DNA of 64,000 nt from Clostridia bacterium (GCA_017537515.1 JAFYKO010000170.1:1-64000), one strand, 5' to 3'; positions 23,245-32,110 are shown, counted from the stretch's first letter. Program-made: numbers and translations. The notes: a model not told the origin generated them from the letters alone.

Positions 23245-23279
23245 TACCTGTTGACAATCGGCAGGTATTTTGTTATATT
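23245..23279 (+). promoter_or_regulatory. class 1 promoter with perfect palindrome
   Basis: -35 TTGACA (23251-23256), 17 bp, -10 TATATT (23274-23279). Palindrome TACCTG-n11-CAGGTA (23245-23267). The flanks from about 23228 to 23310 are nearly identical to those of the promoter at 37884-37918. Confidence 0.9.
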
Positions 23280-23323
23280 ATAGGTGTAAAGGAAAGACAA
23301 CCACCCCAACCGAGGATAGCCAA

Positions 23324-23656
23324 ATGGAAAAGACCTACACCGAAAAACTCGCAGACCGCTACAACGCTCATTGTGCTGCAAAGAAGACCGCCCGCACCGA
23401 CAGGTTCGTGGTGGTGCCCGTCACTGACGACGGCTTCGGTGGACGTAGCCCCAGGGTTTCTACTTTCGTAAGAGCCACCCCCAACGGCTGCGAAATCAAC
23501 CAGGGCGATACCCCGTGTTCCTATGTCATTTCCACCGCCAACGAAATCGTCCGCAACTTGAAGGGTTCTATGGGACTTGATTTCGTCTGCGTGACGGAAG
23601 TTGAATTTCACGATATGGTCCTGGAAATGCTCGCCCCCCGCAAGGCTGCGGTGTAA
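23324..23656 (+). CDS. hypothetical protein
   Basis: 110 residues, first gene after the class 1 promoter, with AACCGAGGATAG before the ATG. No domain recognised; it contains a Gly-rich loop (DDGFGGRSP). It heads a run of small genes up to 25198. Confidence 0.65.
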   Translation: MEKTYTEKLADRYNAHCAAKKTARTDRFVVVPVTDDGFGGRSPRVSTFVRATPNGCEINQGDTPCSYVISTANEIVRNLKGSMGLDFVCVTEVEFHDMVLEMLAPRKAAV

Positions 23657-23670
23657 AGGAGGTCCCCACT

Positions 23671-23997
23671 ATGGCAAAGAAAACGATTCTTAAATACGTC
23701 ACGAACGGCAAGTTGCTCAAGAAGTGGTATATGCACCCGACGAAGCACAACGCTGCGTTCTACGTCCAGGCTTCCTACAATATCTTTAAGTTGTGTTGGG
23801 AGTTTAGAGCCTGGGCTATCCACAAGAACGGGATTACCGAATGCGACCTGGGCGACTGCACCATTAACGGAACGCCTATCAAGGATTTTAGGGAACCCTG
23901 CCGTATGGACGACAAGGAAACCCTGTTGGACGACGTGAACCATATCGCCTGGGCGGTCACTACCCAAAGCGATTTCGTCAAGGAAAACCACATTTAA
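23671..23997 (+). CDS. hypothetical protein
   Basis: 108 residues with an exceptionally strong AAAGGAGGT ribosome site. Basic N-terminus, aromatic middle (NIFKLCWEFRAWAIH), acidic C-terminus. No family recognised. Confidence 0.65.
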   Translation: MAKKTILKYVTNGKLLKKWYMHPTKHNAAFYVQASYNIFKLCWEFRAWAIHKNGITECDLGDCTINGTPIKDFREPCRMDDKETLLDDVNHIAWAVTTQSDFVKENHI

Positions 23998-24011
23998 CCG
24001 AGGATATTCAA

Positions 24012-24323
24012 ATGAAGATTACACCCGAAATCGCTGAAATCACTAAAAAGATTGTCGCTCCGTTTTGCGACGTGAACAAGCCCATTATCCTGTTCGTAGC
24101 AGACCTTATGCAGACGATGGGGTGGAAGCCCGAACGTTGGACCGAACAGACCGAAGTGGGCGAACTCACCCATTGGAACTTCTACTTCACTAGAAGCCCC
24201 ATTCTTCTGCTTCACGTCGGCAACGGCAACCGCCACACTACCGTGACCCTGGAGGGCTACAATTACGCCTACCAGGTCAAGTTGGTCACGGACGCTATGG
24301 CAGAAGTGGGTCTGTTTGAATAG
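24012..24323 (+). CDS. hypothetical protein
   Basis: 103 residues, CCGAGGATA upstream. The layout resembles a small alpha-beta protein (LTHWNFYFTRSPILLLHVGNG). No family recognised. Confidence 0.65.
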   Translation: MKITPEIAEITKKIVAPFCDVNKPIILFVADLMQTMGWKPERWTEQTEVGELTHWNFYFTRSPILLLHVGNGNRHTTVTLEGYNYAYQVKLVTDAMAEVGLFE

Positions 24324-24332
24324 GGGGCGGTA

Positions 24333-24530
24333 GTGAAATACTTTACTTATGTCCTCATTGATTGCCACAAGTTAGCAGCCACGCAGAACCGCCCTGCAAG
24401 CGTAAAGCGTGAAGCCTACACGGTGGAATGTATGGCTGAAAACAGGGCTAAACTCTTTGAAAAGATTTTCCAACAGCGTGACGTTGAACGCATTGAATCC
24501 ATTACGATTATCAATGAAGAAGACGCTTAA
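24333..24530 (+). CDS. small hypothetical protein, GTG start
   Basis: 65 residues from a GTG preceded by AGGGGGCGG. Helical with an acidic tail (TIINEEDA). Nothing recognised. Confidence 0.55.
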   Translation: MKYFTYVLIDCHKLAATQNRPASVKREAYTVECMAENRAKLFEKIFQQRDVERIESITIINEEDA

Positions 24531-24541
24531 AGGGGGTCACT

Positions 24542-24982
24542 ATGTCTATACCGAAAGATTTTGCAGAAGCCCTGGACACCCACCTGGAACTTGCAGGCAA
24601 ACTGCTAGACCAGGCATCCGTGTTTAAGGAACGAATTGACGACCTGGAACGCCAACAGGAAAAGGTCAACTTTGAACACAAGATGGGGAAGTTCGCTGTC
24701 CGTGACCGCTACGCCAACGCTATGTTCTGTCTGTCGCAGTCGCAGAATAACAACGAATATGTTAAGAACATTCGCCACACCATTAACGGAATACCTGTCC
24801 CCAATGACTCCAAGGCAATGTGCGTGGTGCATACGCCTATGGAATGGTGTGTCATTTGGCATCGGGTCTATATTAAGGTCCACCAATACCTTAAAAAGAT
24901 TCGCCTGCAATACTATTACGGGCGAAACCCCGCCCAAATCACGACAAGCCGTCAGCCCACAATCATTGTAAACAAGGACTAG
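24542..24982 (+). CDS. hypothetical coiled-coil protein
   Basis: 146 residues; AAAGGGGGT before the ATG. Residues 15-45 form a charged helix (ERIDDLERQQEKVNFEHKM), and the C-terminal third is aromatic and basic. No domain recognised. Confidence 0.6.
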   Translation: MSIPKDFAEALDTHLELAGKLLDQASVFKERIDDLERQQEKVNFEHKMGKFAVRDRYANAMFCLSQSQNNNEYVKNIRHTINGIPVPNDSKAMCVVHTPMEWCVIWHRVYIKVHQYLKKIRLQYYYGRNPAQITTSRQPTIIVNKD

Positions 24983-24985
24983 CCT

Positions 24986-25198
24986 ATGTTCGGAGTTTGG
25001 CATAAGTTTAAGGACGTTCGCCCTAGTGAATTGGACCCGAAGCCGTTATCCTACCTGGTAATCATTGAGGGCTGCTCCGAACCCTGCACGGGCTATTTTG
25101 ATTTTTTCACAAAACGTTTCAGCGTCTTCGCCCCGCATATCGGGAAGTGCATCCAAGTTCCCGTTAAGTGGTGGTTCGCTGTCCCGTATCACGATTAA
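24986..25198 (+). CDS. small protein resembling DUF551-type phage proteins
   Basis: 70 residues. The order W-K-F-K-D-V-R-P, then LVIIEG, then a Tyr/Phe segment, then VKWWFAVP fits loosely the DUF551 layout seen in many phages. No biochemical role is known. The stop overlaps the next class 2 promoter. Confidence 0.55.
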   Translation: MFGVWHKFKDVRPSELDPKPLSYLVIIEGCSEPCTGYFDFFTKRFSVFAPHIGKCIQVPVKWWFAVPYHD

Positions 25199-25215
25199 CG
25201 CTAAACTGCTATATT
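25195..25215 (+). promoter_or_regulatory. class 2 promoter, leaderless geometry
   Basis: TTAACGCTA, five bases (AACTG), CTATATT, then six bases to the ATG of the methyltransferase at 25222. Confidence 0.65.
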
Positions 25216-25221
25216 TATAGT

Positions 25222-26070
25222 ATGGACCTAAACCGAATTTACAATATGGATTGCCTGGAGGGTATGAAAGAAATCCCCGACGGCAGCATTGACGCTATCA
25301 TTTGTGACTTGCCCTATGAAGTTCTGCACAAGGATAACCCGAACGCCCAATGGGACAGGATTATCCCCTTTGAACCTTTGTGGGAACAATATGAACGCAT
25401 AATCAAGGACAACGGGGCTATCCTGTTGTTCTGCCAGGGAATGTTTACCGCCAAACTTATGTTGAGCAACGAAAAGTTGTGGCGATATAACCTGGTTTGG
25501 GACAAGTGCAGGGTCACGGGCTTTCTTAACGCCAACCGAATGCCTATGCGTTGCCACGAAGATATTGCCGTGTTCTACAAGACCTTGCCGACCTACAATC
25601 CGCAGTATGAAGATGGTCCGCTCAATCATTCCCGTGGAAGCGGTCCCCACAAGCAGACGAATAATTGCTACGGGGCACATTTGAATTTGAGCGAACCGCC
25701 CAAAAAGGATTTCGGTCGTGATTACGTGGGCAGAACCTACGACAGCGTTAAGCGTGTGGAAGCGACGGTTCCCGAAGGCAAGAAACTTCCACGCAGCATT
25801 ATCGCTATTCAGCGTGAACACGAATCCACCGTCCTGCACCCGACGCAGAAGCCCGTGGAACTGCTCCGCTACCTAATCCGCACGTTCACTAACCCTGGCG
25901 ATGTGGTCCTGGATAATTGTATGGGCAGTGGCACCACCGCTGTCGCAGCCGTCCAGGAAAAACGAAAGTTTATCGGATTTGAAAAAGACCCGAAGTATTT
26001 TGAAGTCGCAAATGCCCGACTGAAAAAACTCACGGGACCATTCTACATTTATGGAAACATTGGAGTGTAA
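25222..26070 (+). CDS. DNA methyltransferase, beta class (N4-cytosine/N6-adenine)
   Basis: 282 residues. Motif IV DLPY (29-32) comes before motif I-like LDNCMGSGTT near the C-terminus, preceded by HPTQKPVELLRYL: the beta order of motifs. Its C-terminus TGPFYIYGNIGV is nearly the same as that of the broken methyltransferase at 60539-61223, so the two are paralogs. The start at 25222 follows a class 2 promoter with no leader. Probable role: modification of phage DNA. Confidence 0.9.
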   Translation: MDLNRIYNMDCLEGMKEIPDGSIDAIICDLPYEVLHKDNPNAQWDRIIPFEPLWEQYERIIKDNGAILLFCQGMFTAKLMLSNEKLWRYNLVWDKCRVTGFLNANRMPMRCHEDIAVFYKTLPTYNPQYEDGPLNHSRGSGPHKQTNNCYGAHLNLSEPPKKDFGRDYVGRTYDSVKRVEATVPEGKKLPRSIIAIQREHESTVLHPTQKPVELLRYLIRTFTNPGDVVLDNCMGSGTTAVAAVQEKRKFIGFEKDPKYFEVANARLKKLTGPFYIYGNIGV

Positions 26071-26074
26071 GCCT

Positions 26075-27289
26075 ATGCTCATTACTAAAAAAGAATCCAA
26101 GCAGTTGCGTTATTTCGCCCGTGCCAACTATAAGGCAGATGTCAAGGGCACCACTGCCGAAGACGGCAGCAAGGTAAAGCACAGGGATTTCCCTGTCTTC
26201 GGGCTTTCCTATGACGAAAAGAAAGCCGACAAGGGTATGGTTGAAATTACCAATATCCAGGTCCTTTACAAGCCTTTTACGGGCACCACGTTCGCAGAAC
26301 TTATGGAAGCCTTGAACGATGTCCTCGGCTCCGACGACGTGGGCGAAAAGGTTGAAGCGGTGGAACAGCATTATGAGCCTTGCCTGCTTCACGGTCCCGA
26401 CTGCACCCAGGAACCCTTACCGCCAGGTCCACCGATTGTGCAGCCGATAGCCAAACCGCAGGAAGAACCCGAACACCTGTTTGGTCCTATGTCGCATCGT
26501 GGCGTGGTCGGGGATGCCTTGGACTTCTTTAAGAATGTCAAGTTGGTGGACAAACCACAGGCTGCTGAAAACCCGCCAAAGGAATCCGCAAGTGTCGCAG
26601 ACATTCCCGAAGAAGTCAAGGAAAGCGTCCTGGAAGTGGCAGAAACCGTAACCACCCTGGTTCACCCCGAAATGCAGGTTGTCAGCAAGGAAATCAAGGA
26701 CCTGTCCGACGACGGGACGCTTACGGTTGACGTTAAGGCGGTAGCCAACAACCCCGTGGATAGCGTGGACGTGCATATTGACGTGAACAAGTTGAAAGAA
26801 AAGAACGCCCAGGAAGATACCGTGGACGCTTCGGAATCCGCAAAGTTCGTGGAAGAACACGAGGCACCCGTTCTTGAAGTAAATGCCCAAGACGCAGAAA
26901 TCCCCGTGGTGGAAAACCTGGAAGAAGCGAAGCAGGTTGCCGAAGAAACGGGCACACCCGTAATCACTGCGGAACAGAAGCCTGCCGTCCACCTTGACGC
27001 TGCTGCGGACGGGACGAATGACGTGACTATGGTCGTTGAAGCCCCGAAGCCGAAGAAACTTTCCCGTGCGGAACTTTACGACCTGCAAATGAAGTGCGGG
27101 GTTATGCGGTTGGCTACCCTTTATGGCGAAGACCCCGACACAGGACTAGACGTGCTTATGAAACTTTATCCCGACGCTGCTACCCGACTCAATGAAGTGT
27201 ATGCTGCTGACGGGATTAAGACATACACGATTACCGAAGAAGCAATCAAGAAAGCCTACCCCGACGAATACGCAGCACTCCGCAAATAA
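26075..27289 (+). CDS. acidic Pro/Glu/Val-rich hypothetical protein
   Basis: 404 residues, start chosen at MLITKK behind TTGGAG. The N-terminal 85 residues look folded. Residues about 100-330 are low-complexity, rich in Glu, Val, Pro and Ala (EEPEHLFGP, EEVKESVLEVAETV) and probably disordered. A folded C-terminal segment (SRAELYDLQMKCGVMRLATL...) follows. Codon use matches the neighbours. No family recognised. Confidence 0.65.
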   Translation: MLITKKESKQLRYFARANYKADVKGTTAEDGSKVKHRDFPVFGLSYDEKKADKGMVEITNIQVLYKPFTGTTFAELMEALNDVLGSDDVGEKVEAVEQHYEPCLLHGPDCTQEPLPPGPPIVQPIAKPQEEPEHLFGPMSHRGVVGDALDFFKNVKLVDKPQAAENPPKESASVADIPEEVKESVLEVAETVTTLVHPEMQVVSKEIKDLSDDGTLTVDVKAVANNPVDSVDVHIDVNKLKEKNAQEDTVDASESAKFVEEHEAPVLEVNAQDAEIPVVENLEEAKQVAEETGTPVITAEQKPAVHLDAAADGTNDVTMVVEAPKPKKLSRAELYDLQMKCGVMRLATLYGEDPDTGLDVLMKLYPDAATRLNEVYAADGIKTYTITEEAIKKAYPDEYAALRK

Positions 27290-27309
27290 AAATTAAAAAT
27301 TTTTCAAAT

Positions 27310-27344
27310 TACCTATTGACAGTCAGTAGGTAATTTGTTATATT
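27310..27344 (+). promoter_or_regulatory. class 1 promoter with perfect palindrome
   Basis: -35 TTGACA (27316-27321), 17 bp, -10 TATATT (27339-27344). Palindrome TACCTA-n11-TAGGTA (27310-27332). Same ACAACCAC...CCGAGGATAG leader as the 23.3 kb copy. Confidence 0.9.
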
Positions 27345-27388
27345 ATAGGCGTAAAGAGAAGACAACCACTTCAACCGAGGATAGCAAA

Positions 27389-27661
27389 ATGAATAGAGCC
27401 GAATTTAACGATTGGTTTTACAAGAATATCGTGATGACGAAATGCGACAATGACAACGGCATTTTTGAGTTCACGATTGATGGCAGAACGTTCACGACAA
27501 AAAAGGGTAAAGCAGGTATTACTTGCCTCTACTACGTTTCTGTTTATGAAACCACGTCGGGTAAAAAGTGCGTTGCTACCCGTATCTTGGGCGAAAACAC
27601 TGCTGTTCAAGGAACGATTTACGCTGTCCTGTATAAGCAAATGGTGGTGGCTAATGGCTAA
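27389..27661 (+). CDS. hypothetical protein
   Basis: 90 residues, first gene after a class 1 promoter. An N-terminal helix then beta strands (FEFTIDGRTFTTKKG). It overlaps the next gene by 8 nt. No family recognised. Confidence 0.65.
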   Translation: MNRAEFNDWFYKNIVMTKCDNDNGIFEFTIDGRTFTTKKGKAGITCLYYVSVYETTSGKKCVATRILGENTAVQGTIYAVLYKQMVVANG

Positions 27662-27941
27662 ATCCCGTAAGAAAGTTTGGGAGCCGATTGAAACGGCTCC
27701 CGCCCATAAGGAAATTGTGGTTCTCACCGATATGGGGGAACCCTTTATCGCTGTCCGTCACAAGAAGACGAAGTTCTTTGACGTGAAGACCATTTCGCCT
27801 AGCGGGGGATATGATTTCATTCCGAAGTATTTGCACGAACGGAACTGCACTTATTGGTGGGATATTCCGAACCTTACCAAAAAGCAGTTCGCAGCGAAGT
27901 ATGAGATGCACCCCGCCTGGAACAAAATGTTTGAACGCTAA
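27654..27941 (+). CDS. DUF551-like protein
   Basis: 95 residues. WEPIETAPAHKEIVVLTDMG matches the common phage pattern 'W-x-P-I-E-T-A-P-x-D-x-x-x-I-x-L', and a Trp-rich WWDIP stands near the expected end. Function unknown for the family. Confidence 0.6.
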   Translation: MAKSRKKVWEPIETAPAHKEIVVLTDMGEPFIAVRHKKTKFFDVKTISPSGGYDFIPKYLHERNCTYWWDIPNLTKKQFAAKYEMHPAWNKMFER

Positions 27942-27953
27942 ACCGAGGACCCT

Positions 27954-28616
27954 ATGGATAAACACGAACGTAAAGATTATATGGGCTTGATTTCCTGGAA
28001 CCGTATTGAATGCGGTGCCCCTATCCCGATGTTCGGCTCCGAAATCAAGACCGACTCCCCCGTATGTATTCGTATCTGTAAGGCTTATATATCCGAATAC
28101 AGCACCCCCACGAATTTCCGTGTAAGCGGGGAACACCCTAGTTACATTGAAATTGAAATGACCCCGATTCAGTGGGCAGAATTTCTCACGGCAGGTCACG
28201 TTGACGATGGGGTTCCCTGCACGATTACCCGCATTGACGGCAAGAGAACGTCGCCCGTGGAAATGCGTAATATCGCTGCCGAATACAACGTCCACGTCCA
28301 GGAAAAGTTTGACAACTTCCAGGGTGGTATCAAGGACCTGGAAAAGACCGTCCAGGAAGCCCTGGATTCGGGCAAGCCTATGTCCAAGTCCCAAATGAAA
28401 GAATTGCTGCGAGCGATGCAGTTTGTCCGCAGCAGGACCGTGGGCGACATTGAATACGCCTATGAGCGTTTCAAGGAAGATATGGCTAACGTTGTCGTCA
28501 AGTCCAAGGCAGAAGTCAACGCCTACGCAGAACTCCGATTGAGAGGTTTGGGCGTAAAGTGCCTTATGAATGACGCAGCCGACGAACCGCCCGCCCTGGA
28601 GGACAAGAATGTATAA
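27954..28616 (+). CDS. conserved phage-type hypothetical protein
   Basis: 220 residues; AACCGAGGACC upstream. N-terminal half contains IEIEMTPIQWAEFLT and DGVPCTITRIDGKRT, a pattern I recall from uncharacterised phage proteins. C-terminal half is helical (EKFDNFQGGIKDLEKTVQ). Stop overlaps the next start. Confidence 0.65.
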   Translation: MDKHERKDYMGLISWNRIECGAPIPMFGSEIKTDSPVCIRICKAYISEYSTPTNFRVSGEHPSYIEIEMTPIQWAEFLTAGHVDDGVPCTITRIDGKRTSPVEMRNIAAEYNVHVQEKFDNFQGGIKDLEKTVQEALDSGKPMSKSQMKELLRAMQFVRSRTVGDIEYAYERFKEDMANVVVKSKAEVNAYAELRLRGLGVKCLMNDAADEPPALEDKNV

Positions 28617-29178
28617 GTATCTTCTTACCGACCCGACGGGTCTTCACGTCACCTACAAGGATTTCGTCAAGTGGTGCAACGACCGCCTGGAAGATAACCT
28701 GTGGCTATCCCACGAAGCGTTGTATTGTTCCGCTGCCCGATGTGCCGTCCGCAAGAAATGGTTCTTCAAGGAACGCTATTGGCAGACGCACTTTGAGAAC
28801 GAAATCATTTGCAAGGTTATCTATCCCTTTGAATTTCGTATGAAAGAACAACAAAAACGCAAGGAAACCGCTATGGGACTTATTAACTTTAAGGATATGG
28901 GGCTTGACCGCTACGAGGTCCTGTGTGCCCTTTACAACTGCTCGCACCCGCTTGGAATGGGGTTCCTGCATTTCACGCCTGGTCCGCTTACTCTTGAAGA
29001 AGCACACGAACACCTGGACGGCTACGACTATGCCGATTACGTCAAGGGTCGTGTAATCAAGACGAAGTTGCCCCAGGACGCTGAATCGTTTGACCCCCGC
29101 CTTTACGACCGTGACAACGGGGAGGGTGCAGCCCTGGAAGCACTCAAAAAGTATGTTAAGGAAAAGGAAGGTAAATAA
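28609..29178 (+). CDS. conserved hypothetical protein with YDRDNGEGAA motif
   Basis: 189 residues. The C-terminal 100 residues (from an internal Met, MGLINFKDMGLDRYE) carry LYNCSHPLGMGFLHF, YADYVKGRV and LYDRDNGEGAALEAL, a pattern I recall from an uncharacterised family in bacteria and phages, often as a stand-alone protein. The N-terminal 90 residues may be a fusion, or an internal start may also be used. TGGAGGAC precedes the ATG. Confidence 0.7.
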   Translation: MYKYLLTDPTGLHVTYKDFVKWCNDRLEDNLWLSHEALYCSAARCAVRKKWFFKERYWQTHFENEIICKVIYPFEFRMKEQQKRKETAMGLINFKDMGLDRYEVLCALYNCSHPLGMGFLHFTPGPLTLEEAHEHLDGYDYADYVKGRVIKTKLPQDAESFDPRLYDRDNGEGAALEALKKYVKEKEGK

Positions 29179-29459
29179 TGGCATACGACAAGAAAAGTTG
29201 GTCGGAATTTCGTGAAACGGGTCTGTTCCATTTCGTGAACTCTTTTCTGCACCTGTTCGGTTGGGCTATCGTTCTTTCCGAAGACGACGACGGCAACACG
29301 GAAGTATTCCCCGCCCGAACTGACTATCGTGGGTTCCCGCAGGAATCCAACGACAGGGCTTACAGCCGTGTGACCGAATTTATGCGTAAGGAATTTCAGT
29401 CGGCTCCCGCAGAAGCGAAGACTGAATCCAAGGCAAAGAAATTCAAGGGCAAGAAATGA
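29178..29459 (+). CDS. conserved phage hypothetical protein
   Basis: 93 residues. FRETGLFHFVNSFLHLFGWAI followed by a short acidic strand and a R-G-F element is a pattern I recall from uncharacterised phage proteins. Lys/Ala-rich tail. Start coupled to the previous stop (TAATG) and its stop to the next (ATGA). Confidence 0.65.
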   Translation: MAYDKKSWSEFRETGLFHFVNSFLHLFGWAIVLSEDDDGNTEVFPARTDYRGFPQESNDRAYSRVTEFMRKEFQSAPAEAKTESKAKKFKGKK

Positions 29460-29794
29460 AATTAGTCCAAAAACACACCTGGGACACCCATTACCCTGTC
29501 CACTGCCGTAAGTGCCTGTGGACGGGTTCTAGTCAGTTCGTATGGGGCGACGACGATGGTCCATTTTATTGCCCTTACTGCCGAACGTCCGACCCGACAG
29601 ATTGGGACCTGGACGTTTACGCTATGTCCGATTGGCACCCGTCCTATTGGAAAGAACGCCTGCGTTATATCGCCTGGAGGACCCTATCGCTTATTACGCA
29701 CCCGTGGCGTTGGGTAATGAAGCAGATATGGGACTACAAGTTTTTCAAGTGGGTGGAAGAAAGCGAAAAGGAATGGGACAAGTATGAACTTTGA
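29456..29794 (+). CDS. zinc-ribbon protein
   Basis: 112 residues: CRKCLWTG and, about 20 residues later, CPYCRTSD form a zinc ribbon; the C-terminal half is Trp-rich and helical. ATGA overlap with the preceding gene. Confidence 0.65.
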   Translation: MKLVQKHTWDTHYPVHCRKCLWTGSSQFVWGDDDGPFYCPYCRTSDPTDWDLDVYAMSDWHPSYWKERLRYIAWRTLSLITHPWRWVMKQIWDYKFFKWVEESEKEWDKYEL

Positions 29795-30089
29795 AGAATT
29801 TTTGAATTGTATGGGCGAATGCGGGTATTGCCCTGGTCTGTCGTTTCCGCAGGTAGTTGACCTGTTGGAACGCACGGGAATGAACACCCGCCTGGTTGAA
29901 GTGGACGTTAAGAACGGGGAATACTACGCAAAGAACGTTTACTTTATCCGACACATTGACAAGGCTACCGCTATCCGATGCCTCAAGAGCCACTTGAAGC
30001 ATTTCGGTGGCTTGTGTGCAGCCGATGTGTTCCCTGTCTTCAAAGCGTTGTTGAACGGCAAGACGGCAAAGGTCATAAAATGTCAATGA
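29784..30089 (+). CDS. hypothetical protein
   Basis: 101 residues; helical N-terminus with ECGYC, overlapping both neighbours by about 10 nt. No family recognised. Confidence 0.6.
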   Translation: MNFEEFLNCMGECGYCPGLSFPQVVDLLERTGMNTRLVEVDVKNGEYYAKNVYFIRHIDKATAIRCLKSHLKHFGGLCAADVFPVFKALLNGKTAKVIKCQ

Positions 30090-30841
30090 TGATGCCCATA
30101 GACGAATTTAAGCAGGCATTCAATAGTTATAAACCTAACGTGATAGACAAGAGGTTCATTTTGCACCATTTTACCGAAGTAGAACTTTGCGACAAGATTA
30201 AGAAAGCAAACCTGTTCCCGAACTATACGCTTCACGAAGAAGTGGGCATTTCGGGGGTGTCCTGCGATATGGTCTATGAAAACGGCAAGCGGGTATTCAC
30301 GGTTGAAGCGAAGACCGAATTGAACTACAAGGTGTTCGCCCAGGCAAGCCGTTGGCGTAATGTCGCCACAGCGTCATTCGTAGCCGTCCCGACCTATGCA
30401 CTGAAAGATTGGTATTACTCCCCCAAGAAAGTAATCCTGGAAGAATTGGGCTTGGGTCTAATCGTCGTTGACGAAGACGGTGCCCGATTTGGCAGGTGCT
30501 ACAATCCTTTTGACAAGGACCTTTACGGGGGTTCCGACGACGGGATTTACCTGTTCCCTGCGGACCTTGACTATTGGAAAGATTGCTTTGAGCGTATCGG
30601 GGAAAACCAGGCACCTGCGGGCAGCAAAATCGGTAAGCGTTCAACTACGTTTTCCCGAACTATTGACGCTCTCAAACTTGAAGCACAGAAGCACCCCGAT
30701 TACACGCTCCAACAACTTTTACTAGCCGTGCCGACCCATTATAGCAATATCACGTCTGCGGAGCAGGCTATCAAGCGTTATGCACAGCACGGCATTATTG
30801 ACAAATTTTGGCAGGATAAACCAAAGGTAAACCCGATATGA
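30080..30841 (+). CDS. putative PD-(D/E)XK nuclease-like protein
   Basis: 253 residues. The segment CDMVYENGKRVFTVEAKTELN (about residues 60-80) has the spacing of a PD-(D/E)XK active site: Asp, about a dozen residues, then E-A-K at the end of a strand, followed by a helix (QASRWRNVATASFVAVP). Restriction enzymes and phage repair nucleases use this fold. The C-terminal 60 residues look like a helical DNA-binding domain (YTLQQLLLAVPTHYSNITSAEQAIKRY). Assignment is by eye and moderate. Confidence 0.55.
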   Translation: MSMMMPIDEFKQAFNSYKPNVIDKRFILHHFTEVELCDKIKKANLFPNYTLHEEVGISGVSCDMVYENGKRVFTVEAKTELNYKVFAQASRWRNVATASFVAVPTYALKDWYYSPKKVILEELGLGLIVVDEDGARFGRCYNPFDKDLYGGSDDGIYLFPADLDYWKDCFERIGENQAPAGSKIGKRSTTFSRTIDALKLEAQKHPDYTLQQLLLAVPTHYSNITSAEQAIKRYAQHGIIDKFWQDKPKVNPI

Positions 30842-31248
30842 TTGACGAAGAACTTAAAGAAAATTGGAAAGCAGCCTACGACCAACTCAAAGAATCCTTG
30901 CTTAACGACAAGACTTTGAAAGAACTCACGCTGACCCCCGTAATCAAGTCCCTGGCAGAAAAGACGCACGACTTGTCCGACTGCTTCAATGAACTTGTAG
31001 AAACCCGCAGGGAAGACGGGAACCTGGTTCCCGTAATCGTGGGCTACTTTATGGCTGAAAATGTCGCCCATAAACTGATGGGTGCCCTTACTGCGGGAGC
31101 CGTCGGGAATATGTCCCCAGGGGCTATGACCTGTATGGTTAAATCCATCCTGTATAACGACCTGGCTTCCCAATTCGCTATGACCCTGTGGGAAAATGCC
31201 CAAAAAGGTTGGATTGACGACTTTTTGAAAGATACTGAAAGCACCTAG
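30838..31248 (+). CDS. hypothetical protein
   Basis: 136 residues, helical, with a Gly/Ala/Met-rich hydrophobic stretch (MGALTAGAVGNMSPGAMTCMV) too broken for a clear membrane span. ATGA coupling to the nuclease-like gene. No family recognised. Confidence 0.6.
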   Translation: MIDEELKENWKAAYDQLKESLLNDKTLKELTLTPVIKSLAEKTHDLSDCFNELVETRREDGNLVPVIVGYFMAENVAHKLMGALTAGAVGNMSPGAMTCMVKSILYNDLASQFAMTLWENAQKGWIDDFLKDTEST

Positions 31249-31276
31249 TTTTCTACAAATAATGTATATTTAAGGT

Positions 31277-32110
31277 ATGGCTGTAAGCAAACCGTCCATA
31301 TCGTCCATACACAAGTTATGGTCCAACATTACAAGGTGGGGCAGGAATGCTCCCGCCTATATCGTCATTCATTTCACTTCGGGATTTTCCCAAAATAGCG
31401 ACAGCACCGCAGGTATGCTTTCCGCTTGGAAATCGTATGCCGAACGTGGCTCCAATGCCCACTATCTTGTAGGCAAGTCCGCTATATGGGAAATGGTAAA
31501 CCCCAAGACCCATTTCTGCACGTATAGTTGTGGGTCCCGTGTGGGTAAGAAGAACGTCTGCGAAGTCCCAGGTTGGGGACCTGCTGCTTATAAGGGTCCG
31601 CTCTCTATGAGCCACGCAGGTGTGGCGGGACACGCCAACACGATTAACGTGGAAATCTGTTCCTGCAAGACAGGACGTAAGAAGTGCGACCCTATGGACG
31701 ACGGGTGGTATTTCAGCGACGAAACCTATATGAATGCGGTGCAGTTGGTGGCGTGGCTTTGCGACGAATTTGGTATCAAGGTCACGAATATCATTATGCA
31801 CAATCAAATAACGGGAAAACTTTGTCCCGCTATGTGGTGCAATAAACCAGGTGCAGAAGCGGGCTTTGAAACGTTCAAACAGAACGTTGCCACGCTCTTG
31901 AACGAAATTGAAGAAGACACCCCCGTGAAGTCGCCTAGCCCAATGCCCGAAGGCGGTATGGTGAACGTAGCAGCCGATAGTTTCTTTTATAGCAAGCCGT
32001 CCACGGATGCCCCTATCGTGGCACAATCCCAGGCTGCAACTATTCTGCCCTACACCGTGTCAAAGAACGGATTTTATTATACGGACAGCGGTTGGGTGCA
32101 GTCCGCTTAA
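31277..32110 (+). CDS. N-acetylmuramoyl-L-alanine amidase endolysin
   Basis: 277 residues. Amidase_2/PGRP fold: zinc ligand His32 in IVIHFTSG, a central NTINVEI strand, and the second ligand region IIMHNQITGKLCPAMW, where the last ligand position is Cys. A linker with Pro/Ser (about 205-220) leads to a C-terminal SH3-like domain. Cleaves the peptide from the glycan in host peptidoglycan for lysis. No signal peptide, so it needs a holin. TATATT lies six bases before the ATG, without a clear -35. Confidence 0.85.
   Translation: MAVSKPSISSIHKLWSNITRWGRNAPAYIVIHFTSGFSQNSDSTAGMLSAWKSYAERGSNAHYLVGKSAIWEMVNPKTHFCTYSCGSRVGKKNVCEVPGWGPAAYKGPLSMSHAGVAGHANTINVEICSCKTGRKKCDPMDDGWYFSDETYMNAVQLVAWLCDEFGIKVTNIIMHNQITGKLCPAMWCNKPGAEAGFETFKQNVATLLNEIEEDTPVKSPSPMPEGGMVNVAADSFFYSKPSTDAPIVAQSQAATILPYTVSKNGFYYTDSGWVQSA

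Noticed and set aside
31265..31270. Full promoter for the endolysin
   Set aside because: TATATT is in the right place before ATG, but no -35 or class 2 box is present; kept only as a note.
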